A DNA stretch of 64,000 nucleotides. Source: Desulfomonilia bacterium. GTDB lineage: Bacteria; Desulfobacterota; Desulfomonilia; UBA1062. The number at the start of each line of letters is the position of its first letter. The stretch's first letter is position 1. This document shows positions 27,816 to 36,976 of this stretch, piece after piece. The position numbers and the translations under genes were made by a program. The stretch is taken from the NCBI GenBank assembly GCA_036567785.1, contig DATCTV010000034.1:38468-102467 (forward strand), read 5' to 3'. A model generated the notes under the pieces. The model saw only the letters and a list, made by a program, of their open reading frames with translations, was not told the origin of the DNA and searched no databases.

Positions 27816-27849
27816 GCCCCCGGTGCAGCTAAAGCCCGGGGGCTTTTTT
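27816..27849 (+). terminator. Rho-independent terminator after porin gene
   Basis: Stem GCCCCCGG (27816-27823) / CCGGGGGC (27836-27843), with a 12-nt loop, followed by TTTTTT. It lies 20 bp after the porin stop codon. There is no matching T-run on the minus side, so it serves the plus strand only. Confidence 0.88.
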
Positions 27850-27869
27850 ACAGGAAAAATATACTTACC

Positions 27870-28631
27870 TCATCTTGCGATGATTATTTTTACACCGGCC
27901 TTTTTATATTGCTTCATTACTGCCGGAGAAAGGGACCCGTCTGTAATGATGTTCTTCGTATGCTCCATGGGCAGAAAGGTGTGGAAGGCAGGAGAAGAGA
28001 ATTTGGATGCGTCGGCCAGGATATAGCTCTCTCTCGCATGTGCATGCATTACTCCTTTGATTTTCGATTCATTGACATTGTTCGATGCACAACCCATTTC
28101 GAGAGAGATACCCGCTGCCCCTATAAAGGACTTGTTCACATAGAAGCCTGAAAGACAGGATTCCGTTATGGGGCCACCGAATGCCCCTTCACGTTCTTCA
28201 AAGCTTCCTCCTGTGCAGATGATATTTATGCCCACCTTGTTTTTCAGGATATTTATGATGTTCAGCGAATGGGTGATGACGGTGATGGAGCGGTTTTCCG
28301 GAAAAGACTCGGCCAGATAGGAGCATGTTGAACCTGCATCGACAAAGACCGTATCATCCCGTTCGATAATGGAAGCTGCATACGCCGCGATCTTCCGTTT
28401 TTCGCTTATGTGCTGATTGATGCGGCTGGCGATATGGGTGCTTACCAGAAGATTCTCGACCGGTATTGCACCCCCATGCACCCGTGTAATAAGCCGTTCC
28501 TTCTCCAGCGCAATAAAATCGCGTCTGACAGTCATGGCAGAAGTGTTCAGGTGCTGGGCAAGCTCTTCCACCGCACAAAAGCCGTTTTTGTGCACGAATT
28601 CCAGTATTTTATTCTGTCTGTATGTCAGCAT
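27870..28631 (-). CDS. DeoR-family transcriptional regulator
   Basis: 253 residues. The N-terminal winged helix (about 5-57, with the helix-turn-helix AVEELAQHLNTSAMTVRRDF) is followed by a DeoR sensor domain (VFVDAGSTCSYLAESF, the phosphosugar-binding loop region) and IITDGSL near the end. DeoR regulators respond to sugar phosphates and usually repress the adjacent catabolic operon. It is the last gene of the minus-strand sugar operon (kinase, aldolase, isomerase, GH42), so it probably controls that operon, sensing an intermediate made by the kinase. Confidence 0.9.
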   Translation of the reverse strand: MLTYRQNKILEFVHKNGFCAVEELAQHLNTSAMTVRRDFIALEKERLITRVHGGAIPVENLLVSTHIASRINQHISEKRKIAAYAASIIERDDTVFVDAGSTCSYLAESFPENRSITVITHSLNIINILKNKVGINIICTGGSFEEREGAFGGPITESCLSGFYVNKSFIGAAGISLEMGCASNNVNESKIKGVMHAHARESYILADASKFSSPAFHTFLPMEHTKNIITDGSLSPAVMKQYKKAGVKIIIAR

Positions 28632-28679
28632 CGCATTGCTCCAGGATAATTTTTTTGCTTGGTTCTTTCATGTCAGGCC

Positions 28680-30671
28680 CTATAAAATCAGCATCCCGTA
28701 AGGTTTAATCCATTTGCCTGAAATCAGTTTCGATTTTGGAGTGTGATTCAGGACGACCCTGAATTTTTTTCCATCATCACCCATGCGGTGGACAACTTCA
28801 ACACCGTTACCGTTGAATTCAGGCTTGAGTCCTGCTTTTTTGAATATTTTTCTGAACAGAACAAAAAGTCCGAGAGGGTCAGGCGAAGTCCCGAGATAGT
28901 AAACAGTGCCCTTGCCGTAATTATTCCTTGTAACAGCCGCCGTCCCGCTGTAATGCTTCTTCCTGTCACTGTAGTAAGCAATAGCCTTTGCTGAAACCGG
29001 CTCCAGCAGATCGGCCCAGACTTCGCCCTTTGCCGGGATCAGTCCAATTTTTATCTTCACTTTGTTCCTGTTGAGGGATTCGAACCTTTTGATTTTCACC
29101 CCAGCCAGTTTGGAAAAGAGCCCCGGAAGGCTGTCGGTTATCGCAAAATTTTTCATATCGCGGGTTCCGGCGCGCCATCCCAGGACAAGGGTCCCGCCTT
29201 CATGCACCCATTTTTCTATCCGTTCGACAAACTCAGGGTCGGCCATCTGGTACATGGGAAGGCTGATGATCGAATATCTTGAAAGATCGACCTGTGACGG
29301 CTTTTTCACATCGGCATTTATGTTGAACAATACATACGGCGCAAACCATCTCGTGAGTTCAAGCTCATATCCAGCCTGAACATATGGCGTAGGTTTTTCG
29401 TAAAGCCCTTTTGAGAGATACTGATCCCAGAGAACACGCATGTTATCCTTGTCATAGAGAAGACAGGCCGGTGTTATGATTGAACTCCTGACTATTTTAT
29501 CATGAACTTCCCTGTTATCGATTATGTTTTTCTTGAGCCTAAAGTATCTCTCTGATTCGGAATTGTCGGAATCCAGAATTCCGTAGCCGAGCTGTTCCGA
29601 GCCGAAGCGCGATGTTCTCCATGGAAAGTAGAACAGCCTGTCAGCGCCGTGAACGATCGCATGGTTGGTCCACAGCACAATTTCCTCATAAGGAGGAAGA
29701 TATCCCAGGCACACATGGCCTTGAGCCTCAGCGAACTGTTCGAAGATTGTGAAATTGTTTCTGTCCTTGAAGCCGCGGATCGCGGCAAATGCATAGGAGT
29801 TGAAGTAATACGGGAACGGTTCGTCCTGATCCCCCCACACCGGATAATTGCTGTAACCGGCAAAATCCATGTTTTCCGCCATCCGGGCATGATCAATGAT
29901 GTTGCACACAGGCGGTATGTAAAAGTTGTGGCTTATCCATTGTTCAGGGGCGATGTGTTTTCTCAGCATTGCTATCTGATCATCGACGAAATTTACCGCC
30001 GAGTCGGAACAGAATCGGTAGTAGTCGAGCTGAAGTCCTGCATTGTGCGGCAAAGGCTGTTCAGTCGGTATTGGAACCTGTTCAAAGGAAGAATATGTCG
30101 TGCCCCAGAAGACCGTACCCCAGGTCTCGTTCATTTTTTGAACGGACTCAAATTTTTTTCTGAGCCATGCATGCCATTTTTCTTTGCAGTTCCCGCATAT
30201 GCAGATATCAGTACCCTCATGTCCCAGTTCGTTGTCGATCTGCCATCCGACGACATTCTGATTTTTCCCGAAGTGCCGTGCGATGCTCTCCACAATTGAA
30301 AGGCTTGCCCCATGGTAATGCCCGGAATTGTAGCAGCATTCGCGGCGCGTGCCGAACTGCCGCACCTTGCCGTCTATGGAAATCCGGATGATATCGGGAT
30401 GTTTTTCAGCAAGCCACACCGGAGGTGTAGCGGTGGGAGTCCCAAGCACGGATTTGATGCCATGCCTGGCAAAAATATCTATGACCTCATCAAAGAGTGA
30501 AAAGTCATAGCACCCTTCCTGAGGTTCCAGAATGATCCATGCGAATTCCATCATGCGCACCAGCCTGACGCCCATTTCCGCCATCCGCCTTGCATCCGAT
30601 TCCCACAACGACCTGTCAGCATGTTCCGGATGATAATCCACACCAAACTGAAACTCTTTTTCTCCCATCAT
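28680..30671 (-). CDS. beta-galactosidase, glycoside hydrolase family 42
   Basis: 663 residues. The N-terminal TIM barrel carries GVDYHPEHADRSLW and the acid/base Glu148 in GWQIDNELG. A Cys cluster (157, 159 and 162, CICGNC) matches the zinc-binding cluster of many GH42 enzymes. The nucleophile Glu is probably the one in FTIFEQFAEAQG (about 311). A trimerisation-like domain and a C-terminal beta domain follow. No signal peptide is seen, so it is cytoplasmic. It releases terminal beta-galactose (or alpha-L-arabinopyranose in some relatives). It is the fourth gene of the sugar operon. Confidence 0.9.
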   Translation of the reverse strand: MMGEKEFQFGVDYHPEHADRSLWESDARRMAEMGVRLVRMMEFAWIILEPQEGCYDFSLFDEVIDIFARHGIKSVLGTPTATPPVWLAEKHPDIIRISIDGKVRQFGTRRECCYNSGHYHGASLSIVESIARHFGKNQNVVGWQIDNELGHEGTDICICGNCKEKWHAWLRKKFESVQKMNETWGTVFWGTTYSSFEQVPIPTEQPLPHNAGLQLDYYRFCSDSAVNFVDDQIAMLRKHIAPEQWISHNFYIPPVCNIIDHARMAENMDFAGYSNYPVWGDQDEPFPYYFNSYAFAAIRGFKDRNNFTIFEQFAEAQGHVCLGYLPPYEEIVLWTNHAIVHGADRLFYFPWRTSRFGSEQLGYGILDSDNSESERYFRLKKNIIDNREVHDKIVRSSIITPACLLYDKDNMRVLWDQYLSKGLYEKPTPYVQAGYELELTRWFAPYVLFNINADVKKPSQVDLSRYSIISLPMYQMADPEFVERIEKWVHEGGTLVLGWRAGTRDMKNFAITDSLPGLFSKLAGVKIKRFESLNRNKVKIKIGLIPAKGEVWADLLEPVSAKAIAYYSDRKKHYSGTAAVTRNNYGKGTVYYLGTSPDPLGLFVLFRKIFKKAGLKPEFNGNGVEVVHRMGDDGKKFRVVLNHTPKSKLISGKWIKPYGMLIL

Positions 30672-30750
30672 TCGCCTCCCTGGCTCAACCGGTTACACGG
30701 CAACGGATTCATGCAAGCATCCCCTCGATAAACATTATACAGGCCATGCC

Positions 30751-32232
30751 TCATTTCTGAAACGGATTCTCCGACGGATAACGAACTCCCTGCGGGAGGT
30801 TATAAAATATCCCGGAGATTCCAAGCATCTTAAGGGCTGAGAACAGCGGACGACCCGCATGGCTGAATGCGACAGCAGTATGATGCGGGAACTTGTGCTC
30901 GATGAGCACATGGCGGTAAAATCGTGCCATCCCGGAAACGGCAAAGACACCGGTGCCTCCGAACGAGCGGGGATTGACATCAAGCACTTCGCCTTCGGCG
31001 ATATAGGCCTTGAGCATGGTGTCTGCTGTGGACTGAAGCCTGAAAACCGTTACATCACCCGGCCTTAAAGCACCCTGAAGAACGCCACGGGTGGTATCGG
31101 GCTCTTTTCCGTTTTCTATAAGACGGTTCATGAGAAAGTGATGCGTAAGCTTTGCCCCGGCCATGCATGCATATGGCGTATTGCCGCAATGAAACCCCAT
31201 GAAGAGGTCGGTCATCCGATAATTTTTTATGACCTTTTTAGAGCCCGAGATCATATCAGCAGGCACGGTATTGTTGATGTCCAGTATTGTGGCGGGGAGG
31301 TCTGTCGCGCACATTGCCATATACTCGCTCAATGCCCCATAGACATCTGTTTCACAGGCGACCGGCATTCCCTGCGACGCAAGTCTTGAATTCACATAGC
31401 ATGGGACAAAACCGAAATATTTCTCAAATGCAGGCCAGCATTTGTTTGCCATTACGCCCCAGGAACAGACGCCAAGATTGTCCCGTACGAATTGCGAAAG
31501 GGCCAATTCATATTGAGCCAGCCTCGGCAGGAGATCAGGATAGGGATTGCCTCCAAGCTCTTTTGACATGTCTTTGACAATTGCTTTTATCCCGGGGCTT
31601 CCCTCTGCGTCCTGATAGCACTTAAGCAGATCGAGTTCGCTGTTTTCCATGATCTCCACACCCAGATCATACAGAGGCTTGATCGGGGCATTGCATGTGA
31701 GAAAATCGTGAGGCCGCGGTCCGAATGTAAATATCTTCAGATTTTTTAGCCCGATATGAATCCTTGAAACAGGTATGAATTCAGCGATCATGTCAGCAAT
31801 CTCTTCAGGTTCGCCCATGGGATATTCGGGGATGTACGGTTTAAGCCCGCGCAATCCGAAGTTATAAGAAAGACTGAGCATACCGCAGTAAGCATCGCCC
31901 CTTCCATCCATGAGGTTTCCCGAAGACTCCTCGGCCGCAGCTGCTATCATCACCGGGCCGCCAAAACCCTGAACAAGCAGACTTGCAGGTCCCTCAGGAC
32001 CGAAATTCCCCAGATAAAGAACGAGGGCGTTGATTCCCGAATTATTTATCTCATCCAGAGCGGCAGGGATATCCTGCTCGGCTTCAACAATCGTTTTCAG
32101 CTCGATGACAGGCAGCTTCCTCATGCTGCAAATCCCGGCGACCTTTGTCCGCCGCGCCTCTGAAAGAGAGGCCGGGAAACAGTCACGGCTGACGGCTATC
32201 AAACCTATTTTAACATCCGGCATGTTCTGCAT
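30751..32232 (-). CDS. L-fucose/L-arabinose isomerase-family protein
   Basis: 493 residues from the chosen start. The FucI/AraA-type layout is present: N-terminal Rossmann-like sugar-binding domain (IGLIAVSRDCFP), central NALVLYLGNFGPEG, then the metal-binding region with Glu and Asp around VACETDVYGALSEYM and LDINNT, and FMGFHCGNT with the metal His. The frame opens at 32253, but AAAGGAG sits 6 nt before the ATG at 32232, so I use that. It should convert an aldose to a ketose. It overlaps the aldolase gene by 23 bp. The substrate is unknown; galactose, fucose and arabinose are candidates. Confidence 0.78.
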   Translation of the reverse strand: MQNMPDVKIGLIAVSRDCFPASLSEARRTKVAGICSMRKLPVIELKTIVEAEQDIPAALDEINNSGINALVLYLGNFGPEGPASLLVQGFGGPVMIAAAAEESSGNLMDGRGDAYCGMLSLSYNFGLRGLKPYIPEYPMGEPEEIADMIAEFIPVSRIHIGLKNLKIFTFGPRPHDFLTCNAPIKPLYDLGVEIMENSELDLLKCYQDAEGSPGIKAIVKDMSKELGGNPYPDLLPRLAQYELALSQFVRDNLGVCSWGVMANKCWPAFEKYFGFVPCYVNSRLASQGMPVACETDVYGALSEYMAMCATDLPATILDINNTVPADMISGSKKVIKNYRMTDLFMGFHCGNTPYACMAGAKLTHHFLMNRLIENGKEPDTTRGVLQGALRPGDVTVFRLQSTADTMLKAYIAEGEVLDVNPRSFGGTGVFAVSGMARFYRHVLIEHKFPHHTAVAFSHAGRPLFSALKMLGISGIFYNLPQGVRYPSENPFQK

Positions 32233-33130
32233 GCTTTTCTCCTTTGCCGCCATTCATGAAGGCCTGCTTAGATTGCTGCTGCGCCGCTTTTCCTGACGTG
32301 CGGAACAGATCGAGATAATAGAGGCATCTCTCGTAATGCGCTTCCCTGGCCCCCTGGATAATTTTGTGGTAATCGGAGCCGCTTTTTCCGGCCGCATCCT
32401 GCATCTTCTTGGTCGATGCCAGCACCAGGTCGGTGCCGATATTTATCTTGGCAATGCCCGCATCAATAGACCCCGTGAACTGGGCCTCGCTCAGACCGCT
32501 CCCCCCGTGGAGCACGAGCGGTACCTCAACCCGTTCACGAATCGTCTGCACAAGTTCGAGGTCAAGCCTGGGTTCACCCTGATAGACGCCATGCGCGGTC
32601 CCGAACGCCACGGCCAGACAATCGACACCGCTCTCGGCCACGAAGCGTTCTGCTTCGGCAGGATCGGTAAAGCCCCGGCGTTGCGAACCGAAAGCTGTGT
32701 ATTCCTGGCCGCTGCCGACATGGCCGACTTCCGCTTCGACACCTGCGCCAACGGCATGTGCGGCTCTCACGACAATTCTGTTGGCTGCGATGTTCTCATC
32801 AAGCGGCAGTTTCGACCCGTCCAGCATGACATCGGTGAACCCGAATGCAAGAGCACGCATGCACTGCTCGAAGCTCGTCCCGTGATCCAGCATCAGCGAT
32901 ACCGGAACCGTGACGTCCTTGCATATTTCGCGAACAAAGCTGACATACGCGCCTATTTTACGATCATCTATCAAATGTGTGTAGATTCCCAGTATCCCTG
33001 GAGCCTTACGCTCCTCGAGTGCAGCCACTATTCCTTCGACGGCAGTCATTTCACAGAAATTGAACAGCGGAACGGCATATTGTTCTCTTTGCGCTTTTTT
33101 GAGTTCACTGATCATTGATTGAAGCGGCAT
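32210..33130 (-). CDS. class II (zinc) ketose-bisphosphate aldolase
   Basis: 306 residues of the FbaA/GatY/KbaY family. Metal and catalytic blocks: VSLMLDHGTSFEQCMRALAF (Asp/His), MLDGSKLPLDENI, VGAGVEAEVGHVG (Glu), AFGTAHGVYQGEPRLDL (His), LVLHGGSGLSEAQF (His) and KINIGTDL. The family cleaves fructose- or tagatose-1,6-bisphosphate or similar phosphorylated ketoses into two three-carbon units. It follows the PfkB kinase (16 bp) and overlaps the isomerase, fitting an isomerase-kinase-aldolase pathway. Confidence 0.88.
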   Translation of the reverse strand: MPLQSMISELKKAQREQYAVPLFNFCEMTAVEGIVAALEERKAPGILGIYTHLIDDRKIGAYVSFVREICKDVTVPVSLMLDHGTSFEQCMRALAFGFTDVMLDGSKLPLDENIAANRIVVRAAHAVGAGVEAEVGHVGSGQEYTAFGSQRRGFTDPAEAERFVAESGVDCLAVAFGTAHGVYQGEPRLDLELVQTIRERVEVPLVLHGGSGLSEAQFTGSIDAGIAKINIGTDLVLASTKKMQDAAGKSGSDYHKIIQGAREAHYERCLYYLDLFRTSGKAAQQQSKQAFMNGGKGEKHAEHAGC

Positions 33131-33146
33131 AAATTCTCCTTAAAAT

Positions 33147-34082
33147 TTATTTTGGCAGTTCAATGTTATGCATTTTCAGAAAGGACTTAACTTCATCATA
33201 AACAGGAAAACGGTCATGACCGCCCAGTCGCGTGCATGTCAATGCAGAAACCGCTGTGGCGAAGCGTGCGACAGTCTTCAGGTCCCATCCTTTGAGCAAC
33301 CCCGTTATATATGCACCGTGAAAGACGTCTCCCGCGCCGGTTGTGTTCACGACAGTCACATCGAAGGCAGGGGTATGGAAGGCCTCGTTCTCAGTCATCG
33401 TATAGCAGCCGCGCTCTCCCACCGTTTCAACGACAATGCGTGGGCCATCGGCCAGCATCGCCCGGCCTGCCTTCAAGATATCATGTTCGCCTGAATATGC
33501 GGCGGCAAAACCCTCCCCGCAGATTACTATGTCGGTCAGGGTGACAAGCTCCCTTTTCCAGTCAGGTACCGCTTCATTGGTCTTCCACATGTCTATCACC
33601 ACTGTCTTGCCTGCTTCACGCATCCATCGGGCCGCCTGAAGACTTGCTTCGGGATAAACGCCGTCAAGAAGAAGATATTCGGCCGAGGTAAGGTAGTCCC
33701 GGTCAAGCTCGGCAGGCATTACGGGATTCTCGAGATAGTTTGCAAGCAGAGCGAAGACGCGCTCTCCGGTCTCCTTGTTGACATAAACGAAGATAACCTG
33801 GTTCTCCGGAAAAGGTCTTTTAACGATACGGCTGATGTCCACATCATACATCGTCAGCGAATTTCTTTTTATCTCCGATATTAAATCATTGCCGATCGTG
33901 CCGATATAACCGGTAACGGCCCCGAGACGTGAGGCCGCAACCATGGCCGTCCCCGCAGGTCCGCCTCCCTGCATCGTGAAAGCGTCAACCAGGCCGCCCT
34001 TTTCCCATGTCGGCATTTCCGTACATGACATGACTATATCTACACATCTTAGACCCATGCCTATGATTTCCGGATTTCTCAT
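33147..34082 (-). CDS. PfkB-family carbohydrate kinase
   Basis: 311 residues. PfkB signature 1 is recognisable around MQGGGPAGTAMVAASRLGA and signature 2 in NTTGAGDVFHGAYITGL, which includes the catalytic Asp. It should phosphorylate a ketose or ketose phosphate. It is the first gene of the operon, with a ribosome site (GGAGG) 11 nt before the ATG, so the transcript starts in the AT-rich gap upstream (34083-34227). Confidence 0.9.
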   Translation of the reverse strand: MRNPEIIGMGLRCVDIVMSCTEMPTWEKGGLVDAFTMQGGGPAGTAMVAASRLGAVTGYIGTIGNDLISEIKRNSLTMYDVDISRIVKRPFPENQVIFVYVNKETGERVFALLANYLENPVMPAELDRDYLTSAEYLLLDGVYPEASLQAARWMREAGKTVVIDMWKTNEAVPDWKRELVTLTDIVICGEGFAAAYSGEHDILKAGRAMLADGPRIVVETVGERGCYTMTENEAFHTPAFDVTVVNTTGAGDVFHGAYITGLLKGWDLKTVARFATAVSALTCTRLGGHDRFPVYDEVKSFLKMHNIELPK

Positions 34083-34227
34083 ATACGTCCTATCCTCCGG
34101 GGCAGGTACGCCCCGTGAAAACGATTGTCTGTTTTATTATTATCTTAATTATCAGATATAATGTTCAAATTGTTTATTTAATTACATTTGTCAAGGCCCA
34201 ATCTGTTAAAGACTATTGCAGTGACAC

Positions 34228-34617
34228 ATGGACTGTTTTCATATATCTTTTCCGGCAATGGAAAGACGGACTGCACCTCTCACCACATGCAATACCTGCA
34301 CAAAACATCTCGTGGAGCTGTGCTGCAGAAAGAGCCTCTTTTTTAGGCTTTTTCGCATGCCGCTCATTTCAGGAATGCGGATCATGTCATATTTTCACGG
34401 CATTGACCTTGATGACTATCCGGTAAGGACGGAGCGGTGCAAAAACTGCGTCAGATTCATGAAAAATGCGCTCAAGGAAAGATCCCCCGTATTCGCAAGA
34501 CTCAATGAGCGGATAAACCCGTATTTCAACCAATACCGCGACCGGCTCGTGAGCGAAGACGACAAGGCCCGTGCGAAAAGTCTTGCCGCTGAATTCATGG
34601 AATACGAGTGCGATTGA
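34228..34617 (+). CDS. small Cys-rich conserved protein, unknown function
   Basis: 129 residues with several Cys, including CNTCTKHLVELCC and RCKNCVRF. The C-terminal half (YPVRTERCKNCVRFMKNALK, later NERINPYFNQYRD) reads like a conserved hypothetical found near flavodoxin/ferredoxin genes. There is no strong ribosome site; the ATG at 34228 is chosen because the first Cys cluster needs it, and a later ATG (34258) is possible. A flavodoxin-ferredoxin gene follows 250 bp downstream on the same strand. Confidence 0.5.
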   Translation: MDCFHISFPAMERRTAPLTTCNTCTKHLVELCCRKSLFFRLFRMPLISGMRIMSYFHGIDLDDYPVRTERCKNCVRFMKNALKERSPVFARLNERINPYFNQYRDRLVSEDDKARAKSLAAEFMEYECD

Positions 34618-34870
34618 ACCTGCGTTAATAAATTCTGATTTAGAACCTAGCACCAGACACCTGGAAAGGGAGCTGTTTGCTGCAACTTCTTGTACTTGAA
34701 GACCGGTGTGCCCCAGGACGGCTGGCCTCCAGAGACCATGCCCGAGATCAACACAAACGAATAACACCCGTTCCCGGTTTTATAAACATTTCATGAATAC
34801 GACTCCATCTTCCATTGCCAGTTGCAATGCTCAATCATCAGGTTCATAAGTCCGGATTAAGGAAGCTCTC

Positions 34871-35758
34871 ATGACTAAACCATTCAGGACAGGGATAGCG
34901 GTATTCTCGGGAACAGGCAATACGGCCCATGTGGCTGGACTGCTCGCAAAAAACCTCGCTGCAAAAGGCGCGGAAGTCGAGATTAAGAATATCGACTCGA
35001 AGATGTTTGTCCAGGGGAACAGCCCATACGTGGATTTCATACCCGGCAGCTACGATATCGCAGGAATCGGCCACCCGGTGCTGGGATTCGGGCCTTCCCC
35101 TCTCGTTCTTAAATTCGCAGAGGCCATTCCTGAAGGTAAAGGCCGGATGTTCATCTTCAAATCCGCCGCGGACAACCACGTGATAAACAACTCGGCGTCC
35201 GAAGATCTGATAGAGATCCTCAAAAGCAAGGGCTATGACGTCTTCCACGACTTTCTCTATGTCATGCCCTGCAACTGGATATTTAAATATGAGCGCCGCT
35301 TCAGCCTGCAGATTCTCGACGAGGCTGAAATAAAGGCGGCCCGGCACGCTGATGAACTCACAGCTGGCGTAAGGTCGGAAATGCCCGTCTTCAGCGGATG
35401 GAGGGCTGTCGCACGCTTTTTTCATTTTCTCGAATCAAACTATGGCAGGAAACTGTTCGGCAGGGCGCTCTTGGCCACTCAAAAATGCAGCCACTGTGGG
35501 ACATGCATAAAAAACTGTCCGGCAGGCAACATCCGAAAGGAAAACGATAAAATCGTTTTCGACGAGGATTGCCTCTTCTGCATGCGGTGCGTATACGGCT
35601 GCCCGGAATCGGCCATAACAGCGCCGGGACTCAACTGGTGCATTGTCAAGGGAGGCTACAGATTGAGCGATTATGAGGGTGCCGCTGACGCGGACCGCAC
35701 CTTCATCACGGAAAACAGCCGCGGATACTGGCGGCACTTTTATGATTATTTCAGATAG
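34871..35758 (+). CDS. EFR1-type flavodoxin-ferredoxin protein
   Basis: 295 residues. The first ~160 residues are a flavodoxin-like domain (FSGTGNTAHVAGLLA, the FMN phosphate loop). The C-terminal part (about 190-245) has two 4Fe-4S motifs, CSHCGTCIKNCP and CLFCMRCVYGCP. This is the EFR1 (ferrodoxin) architecture: an electron carrier combining FMN and two clusters, usually soluble. Partner enzymes are unknown. It converges with the MocA-like gene (14 bp between stops). Confidence 0.88.
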   Translation: MTKPFRTGIAVFSGTGNTAHVAGLLAKNLAAKGAEVEIKNIDSKMFVQGNSPYVDFIPGSYDIAGIGHPVLGFGPSPLVLKFAEAIPEGKGRMFIFKSAADNHVINNSASEDLIEILKSKGYDVFHDFLYVMPCNWIFKYERRFSLQILDEAEIKAARHADELTAGVRSEMPVFSGWRAVARFFHFLESNYGRKLFGRALLATQKCSHCGTCIKNCPAGNIRKENDKIVFDEDCLFCMRCVYGCPESAITAPGLNWCIVKGGYRLSDYEGAADADRTFITENSRGYWRHFYDYFR

Positions 35759-35771
35759 AAGGGGTGTGCTG

Positions 35772-36941
35772 CTACCACTCTTGTTTCAGGAAAACCGCGC
35801 GACCTGTCCTTGCTGATTCGTACACCGCAAATACCAGTTCGATATCCGAACGGGCTTCTCTGCCGCCTACGCGTGGAGGTTTGCCGGTATCGAGGCAGTT
35901 TATGAAATCCTTCATCGCCTCGCTGTAGACGTTGTAGCCCGCGAACTCCTCTACGATATCCATGGTGACACCGGTTGCAAAGGTCTTATCGATGACCGCA
36001 TCCGGCAGCTCATCATCGGCCAGGTTCTTCATGTATTCCTTGATACCGCAGATCACAGCGGGATCGACGCCGTGATAGTATTCCTTCACCTTTTCGCTGA
36101 ATACCTTGATCTCGGCTATCTCGAACTGAAGATGTCCGGGCAGCCTTTTCTCCGGCGACTCGATTATGCTGCCGGCGTTCCCGTATATGGCCATCATCGG
36201 CACCAAGGGCGCAATGCGCGCGTTCCATGTGAGTATTATGCTGGTCATTATACCGTTTTCATGCGTGAGCGTTATGATCGAGGCTTCATCGACATCCCAT
36301 TTTTTATCCGGGCATCTGGTCGTTGCATAAATGCTTTTAACAGGCCCGCCCAGCACATTCGCCATGGCCATCAGATGAATGCCCCTGTCGAAGAGTACGC
36401 CGCCTCCGCCGGTTTCGGCTTTCATGCGCCACTCGTACGTCTTCATGCATGCCAGCATGTTTATGTAGCCTGAAAGCTCGTGTATGTTTATCATGAAGGG
36501 TTCGCCGATCAGGCCCGCAGCCATGAGTTCAGAGGCCCTGACAACACCTGGTTCGTACCTGAAGTTTTCCAGAACGGCCAATACGAGGCCCGATGCAGCG
36601 GCTTTTTCGATCATTGCGTCTGCCTCTGACAGCGAATTGGCAATGGGCTTTTCAATAAAGACATGCTTTCCTGCATCGAAGGCTTTCATCGAGGCACCGT
36701 AGTGCAGATGGTGGGGAAGGCAGATGTCGAGTGCATCTATACGCTCGTCAGTCAGCGCTTCATCCATTGTTTTGAAGATGCCGGCCGCATTGTTTTCAGC
36801 TGCTATTTTTACCGCAAGATTTTCGTTGGAGTCACAGACATAAAGGTCGGCCCTGTCACTGTGATTGCCCCATTGTTTTGCATGGACATGTCCTATCATT
36901 CCACAACCTATAAGACATATGCCGTATCTGTTTTTTGCCAT
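35772..36941 (-). CDS. Gfo/Idh/MocA-family oxidoreductase
   Basis: 389 residues. N-terminal NAD(P)-binding domain (YGICLIGCGMIGHVHAKQW, glycine loop), then DALDICLPHHLHYGASMKAF and the family EKP motif (FIEKPIAN) with the catalytic Lys, and a C-terminal alpha/beta domain with GGGGVLFDRGIHLMAMANVL (usual GGG...D..H..D region). The substrate is a cyclic polyol, sugar or similar and cannot be told from sequence. It lies 35 bp downstream of the transsulfuration gene on the same strand. Confidence 0.88.
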   Translation of the reverse strand: MAKNRYGICLIGCGMIGHVHAKQWGNHSDRADLYVCDSNENLAVKIAAENNAAGIFKTMDEALTDERIDALDICLPHHLHYGASMKAFDAGKHVFIEKPIANSLSEADAMIEKAAASGLVLAVLENFRYEPGVVRASELMAAGLIGEPFMINIHELSGYINMLACMKTYEWRMKAETGGGGVLFDRGIHLMAMANVLGGPVKSIYATTRCPDKKWDVDEASIITLTHENGIMTSIILTWNARIAPLVPMMAIYGNAGSIIESPEKRLPGHLQFEIAEIKVFSEKVKEYYHGVDPAVICGIKEYMKNLADDELPDAVIDKTFATGVTMDIVEEFAGYNVYSEAMKDFINCLDTGKPPRVGGREARSDIELVFAVYESARTGRAVFLKQEW

Positions 36942-36976
36942 GTAAGGCTCCTTTTATCATATTTTAATGTCGACCG

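Noticed and set aside
27870..34082. Sulfoquinovose degradation as definite assignment
   Set aside because: Only the enzyme-class layout matches; there is no sulfonate-specific gene (GH31, lactaldehyde-sulfonate reductase, transporter) in the window.
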